Shown: positions 48,501-60,631 of the stretch, one piece after another
How the letters are laid out: every line of letters begins with the position of its first letter
Position numbering within the stretch: position 1 is the stretch's first letter
Source: Metopolophium dirhodum
Lineage: Eukaryota; Arthropoda; Insecta; Hemiptera; Aphididae
Assembly: GCF_019925205.1 (NCBI RefSeq)
Contig: NC_083566.1
Coordinates: forward strand, 12,586,001 to 12,650,000
DNA: 64,000 bases
Reading direction: 5' to 3'
Notes under the pieces: model-generated
Told to the model about the DNA's origin: nothing
Seen by the model: the letters and a program-made list of their open reading frames with translations, nothing else
The model's database searches: none
Program-made: the position numbers and the translations under genes

Positions 48501-50509
48501 GAACAAATTTTTTTATTTTTTCGGATAATAATTAATAATATTCAAAATATTTAATTCCGTATAAATATGAAATTAGGTCAAGCAATCGACTGGGAACCGC
48601 ACTCACCCTATACCGTATACGAATTCCCCAAACACCGTCTCAAAATGCGAACTTGGGGAAGGTACCTATACCGAACAGATCTGTAATAAGGCACGCTGCG
48701 GAACGAAACAGGCAACAGCACGTATTACTTTCAAAGCTCAAAGGGATACCTAAACTGCGGCTTCATGCCTGGGCGGCTGGACTTTAAAATCTCGATAGAA
48801 TATTTATATTAGAAATAAGAAAGATATCAGTGATAATACTCATAATACTGAACAAAAATAGATAGCTAAATAATTAATTGTTTCAATTTAAAAAATATGT
48901 TAAAATCTGTCATTGTATACGCTAATGCACGGTAGATATTTTAGTTTTACTGCGTTTTATACTTAATTTATTAAAATCACTGTCAACTATAATAATCAAA
49001 ATAAAATTGTAATTACGTTGCTTGAATGGAAAAAGGTGTCAAGTTCTGTAATTTATAATGAATCTATAAAATTATACTGCAGTTTCATTTAAATTGTTTT
49101 AATTTCCTCATACTGTGGACTTGTACTTACCACTTACAAGTATTATTATTGATCGTATAATTATTATACGTAATGCAGAAACAAATTAAAATACACTTGA
49201 TTATATATATACCTATATTACAGAATATACATTTTATTTGTACACACATCTTTTGTCGTTGAGCGTTTTTTTTTTTAAAAAATTTGTATTATAATCCAAA
49301 ATGTTCTCATCATCAATCAATTTTCAGCAGGCAGCAGCTGTTTCCTGTAGTAATGAATGACTATAATAGTTGTAATAGTCGACCGTTGTTTTATAGTCAT
49401 AGTCATATAATATATTAGGATATATATATATATATTTATAATATATTAGGTATTGTTCGGTTTCCCCTATTGTATACAATTTGTTATTTCGAATGTGTTA
49501 GGGATGAGTTTGGATTCCTTAAAGGCTAGAGCATCAACCCTCACAAAGTCGATCGCCATTCAAGCTTACTGTCTACTGTCTAGGGTATGATAAAAACATA
49601 TCCTATTATTTAGGTAGATTATAGTAGGTAATGCGACTATAATGCCATAATGGTATAATACGATATCCTTGTCTAATGTGTCTTTTTACTTTATTTTTTT
49701 TTCGGGAAACTATAATATTAATATATCGAACCCCATTCTTTTCAGTTCCTATATCGATTTTTTTTTCTTACATACATTATTATATTTTTGAGAGTTTTTA
49801 AATTGTAAATGTTAATTCGTATTAATTGGTGCTTTGCCACGTCTCAGTGGCATATACACGTACCTATAATAGGAATTGTATTCAGTGCGTACTCAAACTA
49901 ATGTAAATAAGTTACGAAACAGATAAATCGTTGTTTTTTTTAAAGTACCTATGTAAATATTAGCTAAGGCTCGGAGTAAATTGGATTCCCTATTTCCCTA
50001 TCTTAACCGTACAATTTTAACATAACAGTGTATAATGTATAATGTAAAATATATACAGCAAGTGTCATAAAGAAATAAGAATAATCGTAAAAAGTATTAA
50101 AATACTCGATTACCTAATATTATGGCAAGTACTTTTGAATAATTTACAAATATTGCATGATATAAAAGTTTGTAGTATCTTCAGTAGGTACTATACTTCT
50201 TTAGACTTTGGGTACCTACATTTTAACACAGTATTAAATGTATAAAAATGTTCAAATAATTCTAAGGCTATAAACAAATTATCTATGCACAAATCTACAG
50301 ATGTAACGTTTTATTAATATTTTAATAAACAAATATATTTTATGTTATGGTTATCATGTAATATGTATAATGCCCATGTAATATGCCTCATGTATAATCA
50401 TGTTACATAATATATAGGTTATGACGTAAAGTTATACTTTTTTGACAGTTAAAAGAATGTTCGTGATTCATATTTTCATTAACTACCTTAATATTTAATT
50501 TAAAAAAGG

Positions 50510-51210
50510 TTAGGCTAGGTCACTGTTTAATGGATGGTATTAAATTTTAATTCATTGATTTACGAAAAACAATTCTGAGCGGTGACGGTTTGTCAGTGTG
50601 GATATTTTATATTATATTTATATATGTATTGTTATTACTTATTAATTATTATTAATATACGGTAGCCTGTAAGTTGAATTAATATTATAAAATGTCAACG
50701 AAATAACTAAAATTGTTATTCTTGGTTATTTAATATTATGTAATTTTCTCCAAATTCTTTAAATGCTAATAACAAAAAAAATTGCGACAATGAATTTTCA
50801 ATATTTTTCAAACAAATAACATTTTATTGACATTCGTAGGAATAAAAAATACAAACATTTGAAACTGAAAATTTCCGTAAACAGTTCAAAACAAATCATA
50901 TTTATTATATTATTTACGGTCATTTGTTTTAGAGTACACCAAAAACCAAAACCGATTTTGCATAAAATTTCCAGGTTTTTCTTCATTTTTTTTTTGTTTT
51001 TCTCGGCGCTATTGAAAATTACTGGGAATTTTAAATTTTAACCTCCTCAATGCACCAACAATATTTACTTTCCCATCGAACAAGATACTGAAGTTGAAAA
51101 TCGGAGCATTATTTTGACTACTTATCATGTACACACACAAAAATAAAATGAATAAAAAAAACCCATTGAAAAACCAATACATTCATCGCTCCGCTCAGAA
51201 TCTAAAATAA
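50510..51210 (+). repeat. copy E of the main interspersed repeat
   Basis: From the AGGTCACTGTTTAATGGATG region through CAATTCTGAGCGGTGACGG to CGCTCCGCTCAGAATCTAAA. Shares the AAAATTGTTATTCTTGGTTA block with copy D. Confidence 0.7.
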
Positions 51211-52961
51211 CACCATAATCAGTATTTTTTGCTATTTATAGGCATTTAAATCGTCAACCTTTTTTATTTTGTTTTATGTATTATAAAATTGTTGTGTTCC
51301 ATTTGCGCAACTAGACATTTAAACTAGGGGGTGCTCATAAAGCTCCAGGTTTTTTTCTGACTAAATGGGACCTAACACCTAACGATTTTTAAGGGGTGCT
51401 AATTTTGACTTAGGGGGTTTATAAAAATTAATGTTTTTACATATTTTCTACGCTCAGAATTATTTTTCGTATGCAGTTATATTTGTTTAAAATTCAAATT
51501 TAACTCATCAATGATGATTGAATAATAAAATATAGATTTTAAATGAAAAAAAAACACATATGATACATCACAGAATGATCAAAGCTACTATTTATAGTTG
51601 CATTTTTTTTAGGTTTATGTTAATATATTTGGCAATGACCGAGTTTATATGATATAGTTTCTTGCAGCTGACAAATCGCAATCTAACGCTTGACGTTTGC
51701 TGTCAGAAAGTTTTATTTAATTCTGAGGGCATTCGCGTTTGTACATTCCATTACTAATTTGTACATAATAGATCACAATTATCAATTAGAAAATCTAGAA
51801 AAAATACATAAATAATGAAAAATATTTGATTTATAGCTGTTTCGGATTGGTAATCCGGTAATGTAGATAGCCCACAGACTATTTTATCATATTAATTAAA
51901 TATTATCGGATACTGGACACTATATTATTGAAAAATTATTAGTTTACTTATAGTACATATGCCTACCTCATAATATTACTGTTCGCATAAGTGCTTAACC
52001 ACAAGCGAAATTCACGGGCAATGCCACGCGGGATGGCTAAAAATTAAAATATAATATGATTTTGCTTCCATACCTATGCACATAGAATTACACCCAAAAG
52101 GAGTTAATTAATCTCAATTTGTTTTCCAGGACAACGCCGGGTTATTCAGTTAGTATTATACGAGGTATTATATTATATAGTATCATATATTTTCAAGATA
52201 TCTGATAATACGAATTCTATAAACAGCTGTGATTCGAGAAAAACATGATTTTACAACATATACACGCGAAAAGTTTTGTTTTCAAATCCAAGGGAGTAAT
52301 TTTAAAAGAGAAAAAAATCTCCAGTGCTTATAGTATGCGTACCATTCCTCAACGAGGGTGAAGTACGTTTGAGAATGACTCATCTCCAGCCACCCTTGTG
52401 CGGCGGGATGCTTTATGCGTACACTCTATGGATGCATGTGCTTTTTAACCCTGCTAGTACCTACCCTTCAAAACTGAAACCGACAGAAAGCGAGCTAATA
52501 TAAATATATGTATACTTTTTCTTTTAAGAACGATGTACTGTGTGTGTTTATAATTGTTTACCTTCATATAATATATTATACAGTATAACAACGTTTATGT
52601 ATACAGATCTAAATAGTATAACACAAAAATACTACAGAATATAAATACAAATTTTAAAGTTATTATAACACTTTTAAAACATTTAAAATACTGCAATGCG
52701 TGTTAAGAATACATCGTGGTCACTGGTCAGTCGACAGTCGCAAATAAAACTATACAAGTCACAAGATATTATATAATATATTATAACATACTTTTGTATG
52801 TATCTACGAATAATGACTCTGTTGATGAATGATTAATATTTTTGGTGTAGGTACCGATTTATAATGAATGTGTTTAGAACACATTTATATATATTATACA
52901 ATTATTTGCTATGGGTCTGTATCTTTGGATAATGCAACCAACTTGAATTATTTAGCTGACT

Positions 52962-53093
52962 ATGGATTTTAATTTTATAATTATTATTGTTGCTTGGACA
53001 CTGGCTGCTGCAGCCGGTGCCGTAACCTGTACGAGCAGCACAAAGGTGGCGCTGCTTATTTCCTGTGACGAGCATAATGGTAGCACAGTTTAA
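52962..53093 (+). CDS. candidate small secreted peptide, 43 residues (speculative)
   Basis: An ATG-to-TAA frame. Its N-terminus MDFNFIIIIVAWTLAAAAGA looks like a signal peptide, followed by VTCTSSTKVALLISCDEHNG with two cysteines. The central 80 bp is more GC-rich than the AT-rich flanks. No homologue is known to me, and a chance frame remains the default. Confidence 0.2.
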   Translation: MDFNFIIIIVAWTLAAAAGAVTCTSSTKVALLISCDEHNGSTV

Positions 53094-56000
53094 TTACTAT
53101 TGAAGGATAGGAATTGTACCGCTGAAAAACGTCAAGTCAGCAAGCCGGAAAGGGGAGTTTTAATGAGTTTTTTTTCTGCCGATTGTTCTATTTTTATGAA
53201 CTCGGCACATGCAGTAGTACCTAATAAAACAAATAATAATTTTTTAAAGCCTGACTATAAAGTATTCCCAAAAAGATAAATAACTCGTCAAAATACGCGA
53301 TTTTCGTTCTTTTAGGTTAACTAAATTGGCAATCGTACGTACCGTGGTACCTATATAAACATTCTGGCTGAAAGTTATATTGGTCAATATTAAATTGTAT
53401 GTACGTGATGCTTTATTTTTGAATGGTCTAAAACGTGGGTGGTAACATGACCTAGTTCGTTTGATATAGACCACTAAAGAATACTTATATTTTTTATCGT
53501 TACATGGATACTATGCCTATATAGTTTGTAAAATGTCAATGTCATTCAAATAATGAATTACTTGTGTGCGAATACAATAAGAATACCTATATAAAGTAAT
53601 AAATATTATAGAACATTTAGATGTAGATTCGTTTTACTCGTTTTACAACACATAACGGTATAACGCTAACGCAATGTGTTACAAAACGAGTTGATTGTTA
53701 AAAATAATATTATTTACTTAAAATGTAATCAGGGTACGTAGGTTTTTTTGGAAACATAGGTATCTCATTACTATATTTTGGTACCTATACCTAAGAAAAT
53801 GTCGTAGCTGCATAATGTTGTTTCTGTCTAACTATAACACATATAGCATATATCAAATTCTAAGTTAAGAAGAATTCATTTTTTTAAATATTAGAGTGAA
53901 TTGCCCTATTATCAAATTTAAAGGTAAAAATATGCAGGCCTGTTGGTTTTTATGTTTTACCATTGAAGGAAATAGTGGGCAATTTAAAAATAACTGAATA
54001 AAATGGATTCTTCACAACTTAAAATGTGCCATGCTACCTATGCGATAGTAAGTCTATACATGGAGTCAATTACACATTTTTTCAGCGACCAATGTTTATA
54101 GAACATTTTTTTCTAAATTTTAAGTTCCTCGTAAAAATATAAAATGAATAAGCAACATTTTAAAATTTTTAAAAATACAATTATGAGTTATGAGCCATAG
54201 CTTATGATTTATGAATATAACTTATAAGCGACCTTCAAATGTAAAATCTTTAGTATTCATAAATATAAATTCTATTAAAAGAAATCATCAAAAATACATT
54301 ATCGTAAAATTTAAAAGAAAATCATCAAAAACTTTATAACAAACATTTCAGAAAGGATTGTTGAGATCTTTTATAAATATTACCTTTAATAAAAATCTAT
54401 TGTAAAACAATGGCTCCTCTTGTTCTGATAAAATTGTAATAATTTTTATGTTACCAACTACCAAGTATAGGTTTTTATACCTATACCTTTACCTACCTAA
54501 ATAAGCCACTTTGTAAGATAAATATGCTTATTAGACTCCTCCTTATCCGTGATAACCTATATCAGCTATTGGTACTGAAAATCATGCTTTCCTTGGGTAG
54601 GTATTATGTATATATATTATTAACTAAAAAAATTATAGTTTTCATATTAAATGAATGTTTTTATTCGGTAATGATACCTTACTAATAATATATAAGTACA
54701 AGACAAAAATATATTATATAATATGGACCATCCGCCCACTTAGAAAATGTCTGCTTGCAATACTACTTCTCTGTGTTTTGAATGTAAGAATATATATTTT
54801 AATTCCTTTAATATATTTACTATAGGTATAACTGTATATGCATACATTTTTAGTATACTATTCTGAGACTAAGTAGTCGGATAAGACACTTACGATTTTA
54901 TTGTGTTTTGTTTTATCAATGGTTGTAGTTTCAAATCGTTTCACGTGGGAAGAAACCCGGAAAGTACTACTTTGGCAGACTCAAATATACTCAAGACGCC
55001 AAATGACCTAATTATCTTTATTTCTCGTCAAAGTCCAAAGTGGCCTAGTAATCGGGCACTAAGTATAGTCCTTCAATATCTTATGAACATTTATTTAAAT
55101 ACAAATTATTTTAATTGAAGAAGTTTTAAGGAGTAACATAAATAATTAAACTTTGCTTGGTGGTGATCAAAATTACTCAGTTCAAACAAATAAACTATAG
55201 TATGGCGTATTTCTATTATAAATAGGTATGCAGTAGGTTATCGGATCATAGTAATAGCTAGTAATCAGTTCTAGTAAACAGTAAGTAAAGTTAAATTACA
55301 TATCTTATTCAAACTTCTTTGATTAAAATAATTTCAAAAGTTAATTTTTAAATTTTATTATCGTAAGACGTACTTTACCGATGAATGTCTACATATTTTT
55401 TAATTGTCTTTTTAAAACTTTTTAGCTTGTAATTTGTATCTTAGGTACTCGTAGTTGGCGAAATATTTTTATTCATAAATATGAAACGATGTTATTTCAT
55501 GCGAGTATGACGCCGTGTTAGTTGTATATTATTATAAATGTAAATAGGTAGTTCTGGTTTTATACTTTTATGCAAGATACGTTCCGCATACCTGACAAAT
55601 CAATATTTTTCTAAACTTATAAAGGCTTATTAAATGGGAAAATTATATTTTAATAATAAAAATAACATTCTTCCTGTAAATGCTGGTTGACATAATATAC
55701 AAACATCAATTTTCCAAATCAAAAAAAATAATTGTATAATATTATTTTATTTTTAACATAAATATGTTTTTGGGCTGGACACAGGTTTTTTTTTGTTTCT
55801 GAACGATTTTTCGTAAGGATTTTGTTATCATGGATACTTATTACCAAAAACACATTTATAATTCATAGATTTTCCTTGTAAAGGAAAATTATCGAGTAGA
55901 GTGCTATAGTTTTTTTTTAACTAAGTCATTGTTACACTTGATTACAATTATTTATTTGAAATTTTATTGGTTGTGACATTATCATTCATCTGTACTTAGA

Positions 56001-56149
56001 TGCTACAATATATTATAATTAGTAAGTTATAAGTTTATAATTAATAATTCTATGATATTATATCATATCATTTCGATATTAAAAATAAAAATACCTGATA
56101 CTTAACAATATGATACTTGTATATTGAAATCTAATCACGAATAACCTTT

Positions 56150-56290
56150 ACAAAATCGGATATGGACCACACTCTGCTGTATAGTAGGTGTCGACAATCG
56201 AGTGTACCCGTTATCGCCATTGAATAGGTCACTTTTATGGATGTATTAAATTTGAATTCTATGATAATTATCGATGTTTTTAAATGTTTT
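56150..56290 (+). repeat. short 5' fragment of the main interspersed repeat
   Basis: CTCTGCTGTATAGTAGGTG and the following GGTCACTTTTATGGATG block, truncated within about 140 bp. Confidence 0.5.
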
Positions 56291-58369
56291 AAATCATTGT
56301 TTTTTTTTTTTTTTTATCAAACAAGATTACTGGGCCTCTCCCTATCTAACATTAGAGTACTCTAACTCTAAATAATGTCCATGGTTCAGTGCAACAACCA
56401 GACAAGTCTGTTTTTATCACGATTTAAGATATACAGGTTGCGTATCGAACTCCCATAATTTGACCGGTGAACTAACTATCTGAAACAGCTATTCCCGGTA
56501 CTACTAGCACACCCTGAGGACAAATTCAAAGATTCAATAATACTATATACTATAGGTATTATTGGTATTAAAAGCAGATAACCGTGGTAAGTGGTTTATA
56601 TCGTTATGATATTATATATATATTTAACATATTTAAACCACAACGAGCGCTAGTGATTCTGGGCCCTCGGCTGTTTCAGATAGTTGGTTCACCAGTCACC
56701 GTAAAGCACTATTCATTATAGGCCGATGTTTAACCTGTATAATATCTTAAATCGTGGTTTTTATTAAAAATGAGTTTTTCGTGGAATATTATTCATGGAA
56801 GAAATATCTATATTTTGGTAGAACAATCGGACAAATTGCTTTATTATTTCCAAAGACATCTCAAAAAGAATTATTTCCCGCCCATAAAGGTGAATGAGAT
56901 TAAGAATTTGGTTTTGCTTCTCCTGAACAATTGATAAAAGTGGATTTGTCTGGTTGTTGCACTGAACCCTTCAATTCAAAAACAAAAGTTAAAACAGCAA
57001 AATGTATTAAACAGTATGTTAAATAAAAAATGGAAATTACATTGTAGGTATTTAAAGTTTAAACATGATATTATAGACTTTGTTGCATCGTATTCATGAA
57101 GAAGCCAGTGGGTAATGTATTTTTTGAACATTGGCAGTGACATATTGGTCACATCATTATGCAATACATTTTTATATCTGAGTTCCAATGAACTCGAACA
57201 TTTTTTGACATCCCGTTTTCTTAGGCTATTTTAAGGAGAAGTTTAAGTTGAGTATGTAGTATTGACCTCATGTTTTATAGGGGATAATATATTATGTCTT
57301 TTTAGGTATATATTGTATACCGTATAGGTACAACTGTACAAATATACGATGAAAAACGATTCTGAGCCGCGCGCGGAGACGATATGTCATCACTCATCAA
57401 ATTATATTTCTAAGGATTCTTATTATTATTATTTATTATTTTATACTTAAATTACTATCAGTAGTTTATTATTTTTTTAATAATATGTTTGTTTATACGA
57501 AATTCTGCTTAAGACGAATCACACTTATGCTCTTAATTACGCAACGTGACTGAGAGTAAGTAATACTCGCAGGCCGCAGCTACAAACTCCCGGATTGGTG
57601 ACCACCCGGATTCGTACTAGTTAAAACCTTGCCACACATACATGTTGCTTACCCACCGTAACAAACGTAACAACACCTTACCATACCAATTTCGTCAAAA
57701 TGTGCATTTAAATTAGTTTATGTATATTCAATCAATTGAGCATTTGTATTTTGAAAATTCTAAGGTTTCTGTCAAAAAACTTACGAGAAACCATAAAAAA
57801 AATAATTGAAAATAAAAGTGTTTAAATATTTAATAACAATAGCTTATGTTATTTGTTATGTTATTATATTATACATTAAGCAGTGCCTGAAAATTCATTC
57901 TATAGGCAGCTAACTCAACACATAATATAATAGTTGAATAATCATCTTACAGATGGCGTTTTGTTATTCAATTGTATTTTAAAATATAGATTTTGTTTAA
58001 AAAAATATTTTATTTTTTATTTCTTGCTTCAGTTACCACATGAGTTTACATATTATATTTAACTATAGTTAATTTACATCATTTTTACTTAAAAGCTATA
58101 CAGATAATAGTTTGTTTCAAATACTTTTTAATTCCATCCATTGATTTAGTCAGTTTGAGGTGAAAATGTCCTATTATTATACATTAAATATATAAATTTA
58201 AAAATGTTATACCTATTAAGAAAAATGGTTTGTTTTTTTGTGATTTAGTATTAGAAATATGTTGACTTTCTTGAGTTTACACATGGATGTATACCTGTGT
58301 TGTTCACCTTTTGTAGTTGGTGGGATATTTACACGTTTATATTATATAAACACAGTGGGCCTCAATACA

Positions 58370-59415
58370 TAAAAAGGTGGGCAAGTGGGTGTCGCTCTGT
58401 TGTACAATATAATACAAGTAGGTCACTGTAATGGATTGTGTTAAATTTGAATTCAATGATATAATAGCACTGTATAAGGTCACTGGTCAGTCACCCTATG
58501 ATATTACTAAGTATATTTGATGATATTATTGTGAATAAAGTAATTTATAAATAACCTATTTACGTGGAACCTTGTTTTAGATTTTCAATCCTTAGCTATA
58601 AAAGTTGAAAATTTTATAAATATTTAACTACAAAATAACTATTAAATAATAAATTTGATAAATGTTGTCAAAATTCAAACTTTAAAGGCTTATAAAAAAA
58701 AATTGTGCCTATGTATTTTTAAAATTTTTCATTTGCTATAGTAACAATATATTGGGAGCTTTGTATTAAATTTTTTAAATTATAAAACCTAAAACATTTT
58801 TTTCCAAAACTGATTTTGAGTAAAAATTCCCGTTTTTCCTTTATTTTTATTTTGTTTTCCCGGCGCTTTTAAAAATTATTAGGTATTTTGACCTCCCGAA
58901 TGCACCAACTGGATTCATTTCCCCATCGAACAAGATACTGTTGAAGAAAATCGAAGGAGTTTTACTGTCCCCATAGGCGTGCGCAGATTTTTGGTTCCAG
59001 GGGTGTACACTAAAAATTAGGACCCACAATAATTTTGAAAACAATTATAGATACAGACAAAAGTTTTAAAAATATCAAATGCACTAAAGATATTTATTTT
59101 ATTTTATTATTCATTCTAATAAATATTACATAACAATATATAGAAATACAATCTTATAATGATAATCGACGTTTAAAAGGAACAACATTTTTTAATAAAA
59201 TTTGAATGAAATTTCATTAGTTTAATTTACACTTAGGTAATTAATAATTAGGGCCCTTATCGTTTTTGGTGAAGGGTCCGGGAGTGCCCAGGCACCCCCG
59301 GCACCCCCTGTGCGCACGCCTATGAGTCTGTCCCAAACGATGATGACAGACACAAAAAATAAAAAACACAACATTGTCAAATCAATACATTTATCGCTCC
59401 GCTCAGAATCTAAAT
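58370..59415 (+). repeat. copy F of the main interspersed repeat, interrupted by a MITE
   Basis: Runs from AAGGTGGGCAAGTGGGTGTC to CGCTCCGCTCAGAATCTAAA and is split by the element 58972-59326. Removing that insert restores the TTTTACTGTCC...GATGACAGACAC sequence of other copies. Confidence 0.75.
58972..59326. mobile_element. hAT-like MITE nested in repeat copy F
   Basis: Ends CATAGGCGTGCGCAGA and TGTGCGCACGCCTATG(AG). Flanks ACTGTCCC and TCTGTCCC. Same end family as 14500-14937. The insertion post-dates copy F. Confidence 0.72.
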
Positions 59416-60083
59416 TGACACGTCATTGGGAAAATTATTGATGTATGACATATATTTCTGTTTACTACATATTTTTGCTTTAAAAACGTTGTTGAAATGT
59501 ATGATTAATGTTATTCACGAAAAGAAAATTAATATCAACACTTTTTATACTTTCTTAAATATTACTATACAGGTAATATAATATGATATTAGGAATAGTT
59601 CCTTAAAATGTATTATAATTTCAACTAAAAATATTATGATATTAGGTATGTCATATTATAACAATGTGACGTATGTTATCGATAGCTCTTAAAGTTTGAA
59701 AACTTAGAAAGTAGAAACCAGTCTTTCGAATTTCGATTTATAAATATCAACTCTCTAAAATAAAATTATCACCACATGCATTTTCATAAGACAATTTTTA
59801 AATTGTAAAAAAATGCGAGTAATTGAAAATCAGCACACGCACTTAAAAATCTCAAAAATCAGAATTTAACATACCTAGTTAATTATTTAAGAAAAATATG
59901 GGATTGGGTATGCTTGGGCAAATAATGTACATAATATTTTATATCTGATTAGTTATTTACTTTTTTAATGTATCGCCTAAATAGGTAGCCTTACATAAAA
60001 AATTAACCATTTTCTTAAAATTATTTAAGTTATGTAACTGAGTTTCTTACTGATCTTATTATTTTCAATTATTTTATATATAG

Positions 60084-60631
60084 ATAAATATCTGCGATGA
60101 GAGTGGGCCGAAGATATTTTGAACTCATGGTTTCTGTGATCAATCCATCGTCGGATCTATATCATCACAGTCCCTTAGCACCTTTAGCGTCATTCGACTC
60201 ACCCGGTTCTGGAATCGAATCGTCCAGTACACAATCGGAAAAAAATTGTCCGTTCAAAGACTTCATATTAAATGATGTTTGTATTTATAACTAAATCTGT
60301 TAATAGCAATAAATATGTGTATTTAATTAATTTGTTATTATTTCTTTCAACAGAAATGGAGACGTATATTTGATAAAGTAAGTGCGGCGCGGGTGAAGCA
60401 TCATGGACAAGATCCGTAATTACAGTGAAGTTAATATTTTTCTTCTTCGCAATTTTATTGTTATAGTATGACCCTGAAGGTTTTGGGGAAATTCCGTGGA
60501 ACGATTTCTTGATGTTATTGAATTCGTCGGATTTCGTGAAATCTATATCTCAGGAGAAACGTGATATCCTCCTTGAACGAGCTCGCCAATCAAACACGTC
60601 TGCTATAACTTTTCAAGATTTCGTCAATATC
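60084..60631 (+). CDS. EF-hand rhomboid-related serine protease (rhomboid-4 / RHBDL type), N-terminal exons only
   Basis: Three exons: 60084-60276 (ATG at 60097), 60354-60377 and 60467-60631, all joined in phase 0, giving 123 residues. The second and third encode KWRRIFDK + YDPEGFGEIPWNDF, an EF-hand-like loop, followed by a helical stretch and ITFQDFVNI, a second, degenerate EF-hand. This arrangement is typical of the cytosolic N-terminus of rhomboid-related intramembrane proteases (fly rhomboid-4, vertebrate RHBDL1/3). The first exon is serine/proline-rich. An in-frame TAA lies just upstream of the ATG inside the exon, and an acceptor AG ends at 60083, so there must be at least one upstream non-coding exon. 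The donor after 60631 (GTAAGT) shows that the gene continues. No exon with the rhomboid GxSG or catalytic His was recognised up to 64000. Another EF-hand protein cannot be excluded without the membrane domain. Confidence 0.72.

Larger units (their letters stand above)
45560..60083. other. long stretch without recognised coding sequence
   Basis: Possibly the 5' intron of the rhomboid-type gene. Contents: a poly-C tract near 46362, TA tracts (about 46535, 49420), repeat copies at 50510-51210, 56150-56290 and 58370-59415, Helitron-like end fragments near 52010-52036 and 52135-52160, and a possible small ORF at 52962. Several moderately GC-balanced patches (about 48130-48430, 48590-48780) have no identified function. 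Confidence 0.5.

Noticed and set aside
48567..48690. Short frame starting MKLGQAIDWEPHSPYTVYEF
   Set aside because: Only about 40 codons, with no splice evidence and no family resemblance.
57540..57640. tRNA-like or 5S-like look of a GC-balanced patch (CCCGGATTGGTGACCACCCG)
   Set aside because: No cloverleaf or A/B-box arrangement could be built; more likely a retroelement fragment.
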